The notes below the pieces were generated by a model. It was given only the letters and a program-made list of their open reading frames with translations, made no database searches and was not told the origin of the DNA. Made by a program: the position numbers and the translations under genes. A stretch of DNA of 64,000 nt from an uncultured Prochlorococcus sp. (GTDB taxonomy: Bacteria; Cyanobacteriota; Cyanobacteriia; PCC-6307; Cyanobiaceae), in the NCBI GenBank assembly GCA_902595175.1, contig CACJPB010000001.1, positions 1 through 64,000 of the forward strand, given 5' to 3'. Shown here in pieces: positions 1 through 8,335 of this stretch (positions within the stretch are counted from its first letter, which is position 1; each line of letters begins with the position of its first letter).

Positions 1-72
1 TAAAGCAAGTTTATGGTTCATTTTTATTTTTATTGACAATATTGAAATAAGTGTAAAAAGAATTTTAAATTT

Positions 73-1263
73 GTGACTACTGAATCATCTAAAAATCAAG
101 ACTTTATAAGGAAGCATCCCAGTGAAGGAATGGATGCTTTAGAAAAAGAATCAAAATTACCTTTGAAAGGATGGGAAACTGAGGTTGCCCGAGCAAAGGA
201 ATATGGTTTAGAAGGAGCAAAAAGTATTGTCGATAGAAATATATCTACATTTTCAAGAGGAGAATTACCCCATTTTGCAGGTATCAATACTTTCATGAAA
301 GCTCCATATGTTGAAAATGTAAATGAAGTGGGAAATTATGATGTTGCGATCGTTGGTGTTCCTCATGATTCTGGAACTACTTATAGACCAGGGACAAGAT
401 TCGGACCTCAAGGAATAAGAAAAATTTCTGCTCTTTATACTCCTTACAATTACGAAATGGGAGTGGATCTGAGAGAGCAGATATCTATTTGTGATGTAGG
501 AGATATTTTTACAATTCCAGCTAATAATGAAAAAAGTTTTGATCAAATTTCAAAGGGGGTTGCTCATATTTTTGCTAGCGGTGCATTTCCAATTATTTTA
601 GGTGGAGATCATTCAATAGGTTTTCCTACAGTTAGAGGAGTTTGTCGCCACTTAGGAGATAAAAAAGTAGGGATCATTCATTTTGATAGACATGTAGATA
701 CTCAAGAAACAGATTTAGATGAAAGAATGCATACCTGTCCATGGTTTCATGCAACTAATATGAAAAATGCACCTGCAAAAAATCTTGTTCAATTAGGAAT
801 TGGAGGTTGGCAAGTACCAAGAGAAGGAGTGAAAATTTGCAGGGAAAGAAGTACAAATGTTTTAACAGTTACAGATATTTGTGAAATGGGATTAAAAGAG
901 GCCGCTGAATTTGCTATTGAAAAAGCTACGGATGGAACTGACTGTGTATATATTTCTTTTGATATTGATTGTATTGATGCTGGATTTGTCCCTGGAACTG
1001 GTTGGCCTGAACCTGGGGGTTTATTACCTCGGGAGGCATTAAAACTTTTGGAGTACATTATCAGAAAAGTTAATGTATGTGGAATTGAGCTTGTTGAGGT
1101 TTCGCCTCCATATGATGTAAGCGATATGACAGCTTTATTAGCTACTAGAGTTATTTGTGATTCAATTGCACATCTCGTAGTAAGTGGTCAGCTTCCAAGA
1201 AAATCTAAACCAGAATGGATTTCAGATAAATGCAATATGTCAGTTGATCAAAAATGGAGATAG
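73..1263 (+). CDS. gdmH: Ureohydrolase, probable Ni-dependent guanidine hydrolase
   Basis: Arginase/agmatinase-fold enzyme of 396 aa starting at GTG. The binuclear metal ligands are visible: H180 in GGDHSIG, D205/H207/D209 in HFDRHVDTQ, and D297/D299 in SFDIDCID. Agmatinases usually have HFDAHTD and are about 300 aa; this protein carries about 70 extra N-terminal residues and the DRHVDTQ and GTGWPEPGG variants that I associate with the cyanobacterial guanidine hydrolase (Synechocystis Sll1077 type). The predicted reaction is guanidine + water to urea + ammonia in the cytosol. HypA- and HypB-like nickel chaperones and an importer follow directly, as in the Synechocystis locus, which supports guanidine over agmatine. 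A TTGACA at 33-38 may be its -35 box, but no good -10 follows. Family is certain; substrate is inferred. Confidence 0.85.
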   Translation: MTTESSKNQDFIRKHPSEGMDALEKESKLPLKGWETEVARAKEYGLEGAKSIVDRNISTFSRGELPHFAGINTFMKAPYVENVNEVGNYDVAIVGVPHDSGTTYRPGTRFGPQGIRKISALYTPYNYEMGVDLREQISICDVGDIFTIPANNEKSFDQISKGVAHIFASGAFPIILGGDHSIGFPTVRGVCRHLGDKKVGIIHFDRHVDTQETDLDERMHTCPWFHATNMKNAPAKNLVQLGIGGWQVPREGVKICRERSTNVLTVTDICEMGLKEAAEFAIEKATDGTDCVYISFDIDCIDAGFVPGTGWPEPGGLLPREALKLLEYIIRKVNVCGIELVEVSPPYDVSDMTALLATRVICDSIAHLVVSGQLPRKSKPEWISDKCNMSVDQKWR

Positions 1264-1269
1264 ATTTTC

Positions 1270-1626
1270 GTGCATGAAGTAGATATGACAAAATGCCTTA
1301 TTCTTTCCATGGAAGAGTGGGCAGAGAAAAAAAATAAAAAAAAAATAGTTGTTGAAAAGATTAATCTTAAGATTGGGGAATTTACTTGCGTAGAACCAAT
1401 ATCATTAATTAATACTTTTAATGCTGCAGTATTGGGTTCTTGGTTAGATTCCTCTGAGATTACAATTGAGACAATACCTTTTGAAGGGAAATGCTCTAAA
1501 TGCAATAGATTATATTTTCCAAAGAAAGAGAATGGATATAAATCTCCATGTTGCAATTTTAATTTAGAGGAAATTATTAGTGGGAGGGAATTAAAAATCG
1601 CATCTATTGATTTTAAAGAAAAGTAG
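1270..1626 (+). CDS. hypA: HypA-type nickel chaperone
   Basis: Protein of 118 aa starting at GTG; this start gives the MHE N-terminus whose His2 binds nickel in HypA. The C-terminal half has the zinc site: CSKC near residue 77, then PCC near 98. The second cysteine pair is adjacent (CC) rather than the usual CxxC, so the zinc site is divergent. It begins 7 nt after the hydrolase stop. Nothing in the window encodes a hydrogenase, so its likely client is the upstream ureohydrolase. Family is clear; client is inferred from context. Confidence 0.85.
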   Translation: MHEVDMTKCLILSMEEWAEKKNKKKIVVEKINLKIGEFTCVEPISLINTFNAAVLGSWLDSSEITIETIPFEGKCSKCNRLYFPKKENGYKSPCCNFNLEEIISGRELKIASIDFKEK

Positions 1627-1666
1627 AAATTTAATATATAGAATAAAGACGTATTTTCAAATATAA

Positions 1667-2350
1667 ATGCATTTACCAATTTCAGACAAAATTGAATTAA
1701 ATATTCTTCATCAAAATAGTCATCAAGCTGAGAAAAATAAAATCAAGTTTAATAATTATAATTTGCTTTGCTTGAACATAATGAGTAGTCCTGGTGCAGG
1801 AAAAACGAGATTACTTGAAATAACTTTAGAAGATCTTTCAAAAAAATTTCACAGTGCTGTTTTAGAGGGTGATATGACCACTAATCTTGATGCGGCAAGA
1901 TTAGAAAAATTAAATATTCCAGTAGTACCAATTACAACTGGAAGAGCATGTCATCTCGATGCGAATATGGTTAGTGGAGGTTTGAAATTATTAGAAAAAA
2001 AAATAAATCCTAATTTACTAGATATTTTGTTAGTGGAAAATGTAGGAAATTTAGTTTGTCCTGCAGAATTTGAGATTGGAGAACATTTTAAAGTTGCTCT
2101 TTTAAGTATTACCGAAGGTGAGGATAAACCTTTAAAATATCCAATAATGTTTAGAGAAGCAGATTTAATTTTGATAACTAAAGTTGATTTGTTACCCCAT
2201 TTGAATTTTGATATTAACGAATTAAAATCGAACATAGCTTCAACTAACCCTAAGGCAGATGTGATAGAAATTTCTTCGATAACCAAGTCTGGATTCGATT
2301 TATGGCAAGATTGGATTAGTAAAAAGATTCTGAAATTTAAAAATAATTAA
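1667..2350 (+). CDS. hypB: HypB-type GTPase, nickel insertion
   Basis: SIMIBI-class GTPase of 227 aa. The P-loop SSPGAGKT is at residues 40-47, followed by EGDMTTNLDAAR, TTGRACHLDA and the guanine-specificity motif TKVD. HypB uses GTP hydrolysis to deliver nickel together with HypA. The N-terminal CxxCGC motif and His-rich stretch of some HypB proteins are absent, so it is a compact form. It sits third in the operon, 40 nt after hypA. Nickel delivery to the guanidine hydrolase is the likely role. Confidence 0.9.
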   Translation: MHLPISDKIELNILHQNSHQAEKNKIKFNNYNLLCLNIMSSPGAGKTRLLEITLEDLSKKFHSAVLEGDMTTNLDAARLEKLNIPVVPITTGRACHLDANMVSGGLKLLEKKINPNLLDILLVENVGNLVCPAEFEIGEHFKVALLSITEGEDKPLKYPIMFREADLILITKVDLLPHLNFDINELKSNIASTNPKADVIEISSITKSGFDLWQDWISKKILKFKNN

Positions 2351-2380
2351 TATTGATTAAGTAAGAGTAATCTCTTAAAA

Positions 2381-2394
2381 GTATCAGTCATTAC
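2381..2394 (+). promoter_or_regulatory. NtcA-type box upstream of the importer genes
   Basis: The 14-mer GTATCAGTCATTAC matches the NtcA consensus GTA-N8-TAC exactly. It lies 57 nt before the substrate-binding protein start. A possible -10 element (TATTGA, 2420-2425) follows about 25 nt later, close to the spacing in NtcA-activated promoters. The match is seen directly; regulation by nitrogen status is inferred and agrees with the operon content. Confidence 0.6.
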
Positions 2395-2450
2395 AACTTT
2401 AGATTTGCTTTTTCTTGAGTATTGATAGTACGTAATATTTTTTTTCAAAA

Positions 2451-3449
2451 ATGTTTAAAAAATTGAGAGTTTTCTTTGCCTCTTTGCTGGCTCTAATATT
2501 AGCGATTTCATTAAGTACACTATCAAGTCCTGCAGCTCCAAAAGGTGATCCAATCACTTTGGGATACAGTAACTGGGCAGGATGGTGGCCCTGGGCGATA
2601 GCTGTTGATCAAAAAATGTTTGAAAAAAATGGAGTTAATGTTCAGATGAAATGGTTTGATGGATATGTCCAATCCATGGAAACTTTTGCTGCTGGTAAAA
2701 TTGATGGAAATTCACAGACTCTTAATGATACTATTTCGTTCTTGCCAGGAGAGAATGGAGGGGAAGTAGTTGTTTTAGTTAATGATAATTCTGCAGGGAA
2801 TGACCAAATAATTGCAGATAAATCAATTAAAAGTGTTGCTGATTTAAAAGGTAAAACAGTAGCAGTAGAAGAAGGTGTTGTAGATGATTTTTTACTTGTT
2901 TTAGCTCTGAATGATGTTGGATTAACTAGGGATGATGTCATTATTAAAGGTCTTCCAACTGATCAGGCTGCAACTGCATTCGCAGCAGGAAAAGTTGATG
3001 CAGTTGGTGCATTCCCTCCATTTACAGGAACCGCAATGAAGAGGCCTGGAGCAAGAGTTATTGCTAGTTCAAAAGAATATCCTGGTGCAATCCCTGATCT
3101 ATTAGCTGTAAGCGGAGATTTGATTTCTGAAAGACCAGATGATGTTCAAAAAATTGTTAAAACATGGTGGGATGTAAGAGAATTCATGGAAAAAAATCCA
3201 AGAAAATCTGAAAAGATCATGGCAAAGCGAGCTGGGATCCCAACACGCGAATACAAACAATATAAAGGTGGAACTAGGTTCTTTTCTTTGGAAGAAAATT
3301 TAGAAGCCTTTAGTGATGGGTTCGGTATGAAATATATGCCTTATGCAGCGAAACAAATGGCAGACTTTATGGTAAAGGTAGGATTTATTCCTGAAAAACC
3401 AGATATGAGTAAATTATTTGACTCTTCGTTCGTTAAAAACATCAGCTAA
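2451..3449 (+). CDS. ABC transporter substrate-binding protein, probable guanidine uptake
   Basis: Periplasmic binding protein of 332 aa in the NMT1/SsuA/TauA-like family. A Sec signal peptide covers about residues 1-28 (charged start, hydrophobic core, cut near SSPAAP) with no lipobox cysteine. The mature start is rich in tryptophan (SNWAGWWPW), which could line a site for a small cation by pi-stacking. It lies between the hypAB genes and its permease and ATPase, behind an NtcA-like box, and ends 16 nt before the permease. The fold is well supported; the substrate is inferred from the neighbouring hydrolase. Confidence 0.85.
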   Translation: MFKKLRVFFASLLALILAISLSTLSSPAAPKGDPITLGYSNWAGWWPWAIAVDQKMFEKNGVNVQMKWFDGYVQSMETFAAGKIDGNSQTLNDTISFLPGENGGEVVVLVNDNSAGNDQIIADKSIKSVADLKGKTVAVEEGVVDDFLLVLALNDVGLTRDDVIIKGLPTDQAATAFAAGKVDAVGAFPPFTGTAMKRPGARVIASSKEYPGAIPDLLAVSGDLISERPDDVQKIVKTWWDVREFMEKNPRKSEKIMAKRAGIPTREYKQYKGGTRFFSLEENLEAFSDGFGMKYMPYAAKQMADFMVKVGFIPEKPDMSKLFDSSFVKNIS

Positions 3450-3465
3450 TTAATAAAAAATTAAA

Positions 3466-4284
3466 ATGGTTAGTTCGAAATTAATCAAGAGGGATAAATA
3501 TTTTTTATCCCTCTTTTCATTTGGTAGTGAACCGAAAAAATTAAATAAAATATTTCTTCAAATAGCCTCACTTTTGCTTCCACTTTTAATTTGGACATTA
3601 GTTTGTCAGTTGAAACTTGTAAGTGAAATGTTTTTACCATCACCTTTAGCGGTCTTTTATTCTCTTTTGGATATGGCTGAAAGTGGAATATTATTTGAAG
3701 ATATTTTTGCAAGTACTGGTAGGGTATTTGCTGGTTTTATAATTGCAACAATTTTTTCAATTCCTTTAGGAATTTTAATGGGTTCTTTCCCTTCTTTTTG
3801 TGCGTTATGTGAACCATTAATTGCGATGCTTAGGTATATGCCTGCTGCTGCTTTTTCTCCTTTACTTATTATTTATTTAGGAATTGAAGAGGCTCCAAAA
3901 ATTGCATTAATTTTCATTGGTACCGTTTACTTTAATGTTTTGATGGTTATGGATTCAGTAAAATTTGTACCCAAAGAACTCATTGAAACAACGCTTACTT
4001 TAGGAGGTAATACAAAAGATTTATTGATCAGAGTTATAGCCAGATATTCATTGCCAAGTATTATAGATACTTTAAGAATTAATATTGCAACTTCATGGAA
4101 TTTAGTAATCGTTGCCGAGTTAATTGCAGCAGAAGTTGGTTTAGGTAAAAGGATTCAACTTGCTCAAAGATTTTTTCGCACAGATCAAATATTTGCAGAA
4201 TTAATAGTTCTCGGATTAATAGGATTTGCTTTGGATATGAGTTTTAGATTGCTACTTAGACGTACATGTAAATGGGCTGTTTAA
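3466..4284 (+). CDS. ABC transporter permease (SsuC/TauC-like)
   Basis: Inner-membrane permease of 272 aa with about six hydrophobic spans. The cytoplasmic EAA-type loop lies around residues 165-185 (ELIETTLTLGGN). The first 40 residues are polar and their codons span a 12-bp perfect hairpin at 3487-3515; no later in-frame ATG, GTG or TTG restores a good N-terminus, so ribosomes must read through the hairpin. Its stop abuts the ATPase start. It belongs to the SsuC/TauC/NrtB branch for small organic or nitrogenous solutes. Confidence 0.88.
   Translation: MVSSKLIKRDKYFLSLFSFGSEPKKLNKIFLQIASLLLPLLIWTLVCQLKLVSEMFLPSPLAVFYSLLDMAESGILFEDIFASTGRVFAGFIIATIFSIPLGILMGSFPSFCALCEPLIAMLRYMPAAAFSPLLIIYLGIEEAPKIALIFIGTVYFNVLMVMDSVKFVPKELIETTLTLGGNTKDLLIRVIARYSLPSIIDTLRINIATSWNLVIVAELIAAEVGLGKRIQLAQRFFRTDQIFAELIVLGLIGFALDMSFRLLLRRTCKWAV
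3487..3515 (+). terminator. Terminator-like hairpin inside the permease start
   Basis: A 12-bp perfect stem (arms 3487-3498 and 3504-3515) with a 5-nt loop ends in a short T run. It begins 38 nt after the binding-protein stop and falls within codons 8-17 of the permease. Such a hairpin could protect the 3' end of the binding-protein mRNA or end part of the transcripts, so the binding protein is made in excess. The structure is seen; its effect is inferred. Confidence 0.55.
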
Positions 4285-5046
4285 ATGAAATTAGATGTTA
4301 ATAATATTTCAAAATATTTTGGGGAAGGTTCAAATAGAAAAAAGGCAATTGAGGGAATAAGCTTTTCAATAAGTTCTGGCGAATTTAAAACTCTTGTTGG
4401 GAGCTCTGGATCAGGTAAAAGTACTATATTGAGGATTATTGCTGGGCTTGAGAGTCCATCTAAAGGGAACGTAAAAGTAGATGGAAAAATAGTTAGTGGA
4501 CCAGGATTGGATAGAGGAATGGTTTTTCAGAAATATAGTCTTTTCCCTTGGCTCACAGCATCTGAGAATATTGCCTTTGGAATGAATTTAAATTCTTATA
4601 AGTTGAAAGAAATAAAATATAGGACATCTTATTTATTAGAAGTAGTAGGTCTTCAGGATTCGGGAAATAAGTATCCAAAAGAATTATCTGGAGGAATGCA
4701 ACAAAGGGTTGCAATAGCAAGAGCTCTAGCGACTAACCCTAAAATTCTACTTTTAGATGAACCTTTTGGAGCCTTAGATTTACAGATAAGAGAATCTATG
4801 CAGAAATTTCTCTATGAATTATGGGAAAAAACTTCATTGACAGTTTTACTCATAACCCATGATATTGAAGAAGCATTAGCTCTCTCTCAGCAAATATGTA
4901 TTTTGGCACCTAATCCTGGAAGAATCATAAAAGAAGTTAAGGTAGATCTACAAAAAGGAGATTTAGATAAATTGAAACTTGATTCGGATTTTGCAAAATT
5001 AAGATATGAGTTATCTGATTTTTTAAGAAGCCTCCAAAAAAAATAA
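4285..5046 (+). CDS. ABC transporter ATP-binding protein (SsuB/TauB-like)
   Basis: ATPase of 253 aa. Walker A is GSSGSGKST near residue 40, the signature is LSGGMQQR near 136, Walker B is ILLLDEP near 156, and the switch histidine is in LLITHD. It starts on the base after the permease stop, so the two are probably translationally coupled. With the binding protein and permease it completes an importer of the nitrate/sulfonate/taurine class. Confidence is high for function and low for substrate. Confidence 0.92.
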   Translation: MKLDVNNISKYFGEGSNRKKAIEGISFSISSGEFKTLVGSSGSGKSTILRIIAGLESPSKGNVKVDGKIVSGPGLDRGMVFQKYSLFPWLTASENIAFGMNLNSYKLKEIKYRTSYLLEVVGLQDSGNKYPKELSGGMQQRVAIARALATNPKILLLDEPFGALDLQIRESMQKFLYELWEKTSLTVLLITHDIEEALALSQQICILAPNPGRIIKEVKVDLQKGDLDKLKLDSDFAKLRYELSDFLRSLQKK

Positions 5047-5049
5047 ATA

Positions 5050-6072
5050 ATGTCAACTAGTTTTTTGCCTACTTGGCTTTATAGGGAACAAAAAATTTTT
5101 GAACTTGAATTAGATAACTATTCAAAAAATTATTGGCACCCATTGATTTTCATAGGAGAAATTAAACCTGGAGAAATATTGGAAAAAAAATTCTTTAATC
5201 AATCATTATTAATCTCTTGTTCAGAAAAAAACTTAATAACTGTTTTCAAAAATAGATGCCCTCATCGTGGGTCAAAATTGTGTTTGCCAAAAACAAAATT
5301 AAATCCTTCTAAAAATATTTTTTGTCCTTACCATGGCTGGACTTTTGATAGTTTTGGCAAACTTAAAACTTTGCCATTAAAAAACAATTTTGAAACAAAA
5401 ATAGAAATAGAGGATTATTTTTTAGAAAAAGTTAACTCTTTAATAAATGGACCTTTAATTTGGATTAATTTCAGCAAGAAACCAATATCTATAGATGATC
5501 AAATTGAGCTTGTTGGGAGAAAATGTAATGATCAATGGGATATGAATTACAGCATTTTTTCTGAATTTTCTGATACCTTAAATTGCAATTGGAAAATTGC
5601 CCATGACAATACACTTGACGATTATCATGTAGCAATAGCTCATAAAGATACCCTACATAAAGAACAAGGTCCAATTAAAAACTACAGGTATTTCTTCAGT
5701 GAATTTTGTAATGTACTTGTTACCCCACTTAGTAGTGAAGGAAATCTATATACCTTTGGATTACTCCCATGGACCCATCTAATAATCTGGCCTGGTAAAG
5801 GGATTGTTTTAATAAGTTATCTTCCTAAAAATATTGGTCAGTGTATTATTGAAATTAAATTAGCCTCTGCTTCTTTATGTAAAAATGATTTAGAAAATTG
5901 GAAAAAAAGTATATTAGAATTTCTTGGAGAAGATAAAGTTATTGTCGAATCAGTTCATAAGTCTTATCTCGAAAATTTTAAACTTGGTCCGCCTAATATA
6001 CTTGAACAAAGGATTATACACTGGCAAAATATTTATAAAGATTTTCTAAATGCATCGGGCATTTCTTTTTAA
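5050..6072 (+). CDS. Rieske non-heme iron oxygenase, CMO-like
   Basis: Ring-hydroxylating-type oxygenase alpha subunit of 340 aa. The Rieske [2Fe-2S] ligands are C70-x-H72 and C92-x2-H95 (NRCPHRG and CPYHGW). The mononuclear iron site is D190-x2-H193-x4-H198 inside DNTLDDYHVAIAH, which resembles choline and glycine-betaine monooxygenases and related N-dealkylating Rieske enzymes. It starts 3 nt after the ATPase stop, so it belongs to the guanidine cluster. No reductase gene is nearby; a ferredoxin such as PetF could donate electrons. It may convert an N-alkyl or other substituted guanidine to free guanidine. That substrate is a hypothesis; the enzyme class is well supported. Confidence 0.85.
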   Translation: MSTSFLPTWLYREQKIFELELDNYSKNYWHPLIFIGEIKPGEILEKKFFNQSLLISCSEKNLITVFKNRCPHRGSKLCLPKTKLNPSKNIFCPYHGWTFDSFGKLKTLPLKNNFETKIEIEDYFLEKVNSLINGPLIWINFSKKPISIDDQIELVGRKCNDQWDMNYSIFSEFSDTLNCNWKIAHDNTLDDYHVAIAHKDTLHKEQGPIKNYRYFFSEFCNVLVTPLSSEGNLYTFGLLPWTHLIIWPGKGIVLISYLPKNIGQCIIEIKLASASLCKNDLENWKKSILEFLGEDKVIVESVHKSYLENFKLGPPNILEQRIIHWQNIYKDFLNASGISF

Positions 6073-6187
6073 AATGATTTCTATTTAGTTCACAAATATT
6101 ATTAATTAAATTTTTAATTTGGTAGGGATTTGACTACATATTTAATAAACTTTATTGATAATGTAATTAAGTGCAAAAAAGTTGATT

Positions 6188-6505
6188 ATGAAGAATTTTA
6201 TACTAATAATAGTCTCTTTATCTTTCTTATCTTCTTGCAGTAATGACAAAGATTTTTTTCTCACTGAGGGAAACGCTTTGTTAAGTTGCGGAGGTAAATC
6301 TCGTATTATCGAAAATGATAAAGAAGAGATAATTAATACTGAAGTTAAGGATTTAAGAGATGGAATTGGTAAATACGTTGAATTTACAGTTGTTGAGACT
6401 GATAAAAAAGGAGGCAAATATAGGATAATTAATTGTTTCCCAAGTGAAGAACCACAAGATTCAATAATAAAAACTGTTAAAACAAATTATAAATTAAGTA
6501 ATTAA
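6188..6505 (+). CDS. Small lipoprotein, unknown function
   Basis: About 105 aa from the ATG at 6188 (a TTG lies two codons earlier). The N-terminus is a lipoprotein signal: hydrophobic stretch then LSSC, followed by a polar mature region of about 85 residues. I do not recognise a domain. It lies 115 nt after the Rieske gene and faces a convergent LOG-family gene; co-transcription with the cluster cannot be excluded. Confidence 0.7.
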   Translation: MKNFILIIVSLSFLSSCSNDKDFFLTEGNALLSCGGKSRIIENDKEEIINTEVKDLRDGIGKYVEFTVVETDKKGGKYRIINCFPSEEPQDSIIKTVKTNYKLSN

Positions 6506-6538
6506 AAGTTATTTAAAAATAATTAGCTTACCTTTAAG

Positions 6539-7396
6539 CTAAGATTTTGATGATTTGATAATTTCCCATGCTTCTGGTGCGGTATCTGCATATTGGAAAA
6601 GATTTAAGTTTTCATCTTCAATTAATCCAAGATCAGCTAGATATTCGAAGTTAATTATCTTATTCCAATAATCTCTACCAAAAAGTATGATTGGGATTTT
6701 AGTTTTCATTCCTGTTTGACAAAGTGTCAATAGTTCAAATAATTCATCTAGTGTTCCAAAACCTCCAGGAAAAAAAACAGCAGCTATTGATCGCATGACA
6801 AAATGGATCTTTCTTAATGCAAAATAATTAAACTTAAAGCAAAGACCGGGAGTTATAAAAGCATTTGGGATTTGTTCATTAGGCAGACTGATATTTAACC
6901 CTATAGATTTACAATTTGCTTCAAATGCACCTCTATTAGCAGCTTCCATAATTCCTGGTCCCCCACCTGTCACAATCACATGAGAATTACAGTTTTTATT
7001 TTGATTACTAATTGAAGCAAGTTTAGAAAACTCCCTTGCGGATTGATAGTAATGACTCATAAGAAGCAAATTTTCTAATCTATTTAAATTTCGTTTTAAA
7101 AGTATCGATTTAGGATTTTTTTTAATTAACTCTTCTATATTTTTAAGTCTCTTTTTTATATTTGCTTCTTCTGTAATGCTTGCGCCTCCAAAAATAATTA
7201 TTGTTGAAAGAATTTTATTTTCTTCAAGGATTAAATCTGGTTTAGTAATTTCAAGAAGCATTCTGACTCCACGCATTTCATTTCGGCTAAGTAAACCAAT
7301 ATCTTCGTGAGCCAATTTATAAGTATCAGAATTAATAATTAAATTCAAGTTTTTTAAATTATTACTAGGGGATATTTGTTTTTTCATTTCAAACAA
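6539..7396 (-). CDS. LOG-family protein (lysine decarboxylase-like)
   Basis: Protein of 285 aa with a Rossmann-like fold. GGGPGIMEA lies at about residues 144-152, and the diagnostic PGGFGTLDE (PGGxGTxxE) at 210-218. LOG enzymes remove ribose 5-phosphate from nucleoside monophosphates; bacterial members are often annotated as TIGR00730 proteins. It has about 60 extra N-terminal residues compared with plant LOGs. Its start overlaps the 3' end of the upstream cupin gene by 8 nt. Confidence 0.8.
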   Translation of the reverse strand: MFEMKKQISPSNNLKNLNLIINSDTYKLAHEDIGLLSRNEMRGVRMLLEITKPDLILEENKILSTIIIFGGASITEEANIKKRLKNIEELIKKNPKSILLKRNLNRLENLLLMSHYYQSAREFSKLASISNQNKNCNSHVIVTGGGPGIMEAANRGAFEANCKSIGLNISLPNEQIPNAFITPGLCFKFNYFALRKIHFVMRSIAAVFFPGGFGTLDELFELLTLCQTGMKTKIPIILFGRDYWNKIINFEYLADLGLIEDENLNLFQYADTAPEAWEIIKSSKS

Positions 7397-7907
7397 GAGT
7401 TTTAACTTTTCTTTCTAGAGGATTAAAATAGGCTCTTTTGATTTTGTTATTTTCGTAAATCCAATAAACAGGCGGTCTTTTTCTTGCCTTAATTAAATTA
7501 ATTTTGTCTAACTTTTGAGGGGTAAATTCTTTAGAAGGATCAAAAAATTTATCTCTCTTGGGTTGGTTTAAAACAATACTACCTTCTTTCCCTGAGATAG
7601 ATCTGTGATAAGTTCCTAAAGGGATTTCTAATGCTCCCATAGATCTATTTAAATAAATCACATGATGAGGTTCATCCCAGGAAGGATTTATTAAAACAAA
7701 TGTCCTTTCTCCAGTGATAACTAAATTGTGGTCAATTTGATGATTGTGAACGTAATATTGCTCATCTTTTAAATCATCTGGAGGAGATATAGCTTCTCCA
7801 GAATGGATCACAACATCAGAACCGTTAGAACTATCTATGCCTGCATCGAAGAATGTGACTTTTGGAGTCTCTCTAAAAATATTTATTGGGAAGAATCTTA
7901 ATTCCAT
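7389..7907 (-). CDS. RmlC-like cupin protein, unknown function
   Basis: Protein of 172 aa. A central stretch with HNHQIDH, then a glycine turn, then GTYHRSISG fits the two histidine-bearing strands of a small cupin barrel. The last 50 residues are basic. No enzyme activity can be assigned. It overlaps the downstream LOG-family gene by 8 nt, so the two are likely co-translated. Confidence 0.6.
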   Translation of the reverse strand: MELRFFPINIFRETPKVTFFDAGIDSSNGSDVVIHSGEAISPPDDLKDEQYYVHNHQIDHNLVITGERTFVLINPSWDEPHHVIYLNRSMGALEIPLGTYHRSISGKEGSIVLNQPKRDKFFDPSKEFTPQKLDKINLIKARKRPPVYWIYENNKIKRAYFNPLERKVKTLV

Positions 7908-7986
7908 AGTGCTGACTCCCTTTTAGAAAATTTATAAATACTAATAAAAATTTATTTACTTTTAAAAAACAGCTATTTTATTATTT

Positions 7987-8133
7987 TTAATTGCAACAAA
8001 CAAGGCAATCTTCTTGATTTGGATAATCTATACATTCTTTATTTAAAATTTCTTCTAAAAAATCTACTTTTTTAACATAATCAAGATCATTTAATTTTTT
8101 GTTTGGAACCGTGAACTGAGTTTGTAGTTTCAT
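7987..8133 (-). CDS. Microprotein with CP12-like C-terminal cysteine motif
   Basis: Protein of 48 aa with a strong ribosome site (AGGAG, 8 nt before ATG). Its last 16 residues, ECIDYPNQEDCLVCCN, match C-x3-P-x4-C-x2-aromatic/Cys, the C-terminal redox loop of CP12, the regulator that ties GAPDH to phosphoribulokinase. The N-terminal cysteine pair and AWD core of full CP12 are missing. It lies 15 nt after a 33-residue membrane microprotein, likely in one operon. The motif is seen; CP12-like action is inferred. Confidence 0.6.
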   Translation of the reverse strand: MKLQTQFTVPNKKLNDLDYVKKVDFLEEILNKECIDYPNQEDCLVCCN

Positions 8134-8148
8134 TTTCTATTCTCCTAA

Positions 8149-8250
8149 TTAATACTGTTTTTTGAATCCATTCCAAGTTTGAGAAAACCTTAATCCTAAA
8201 TAAGAAATTAAAATTGTCCAAAATAAAATTTCTATACCTAAATTAGTCAT
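8149..8250 (-). CDS. Single-span membrane microprotein
   Basis: Protein of 33 aa beginning MTNLGIEILF with one hydrophobic helix (about residues 4-20) and a basic C-terminus. A perfect AGGAGG ribosome site lies 8 nt upstream of the ATG, which strongly supports translation. It sits between two CP12-motif microproteins. Function unknown. Confidence 0.55.
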   Translation of the reverse strand: MTNLGIEILFWTILISYLGLRFSQTWNGFKKQY

Positions 8251-8335
8251 TTGCTTGGCCTCCTTTCTATCTGATTATTCTTTAGTACGGGTATTAGGTA
8301 AAAATCAAGCGTAAGAATACCTAAAAGTTAAAGTT

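Noticed and set aside
1..72. Guanidine riboswitch ahead of the hydrolase
   Set aside because: No ykkC-type conserved stems are visible in the 72 nt present; more upstream sequence lies outside the window.
1248..1679. 143-codon minus-strand frame
   Set aside because: Antisense shadow of hypA, which has clear family motifs.
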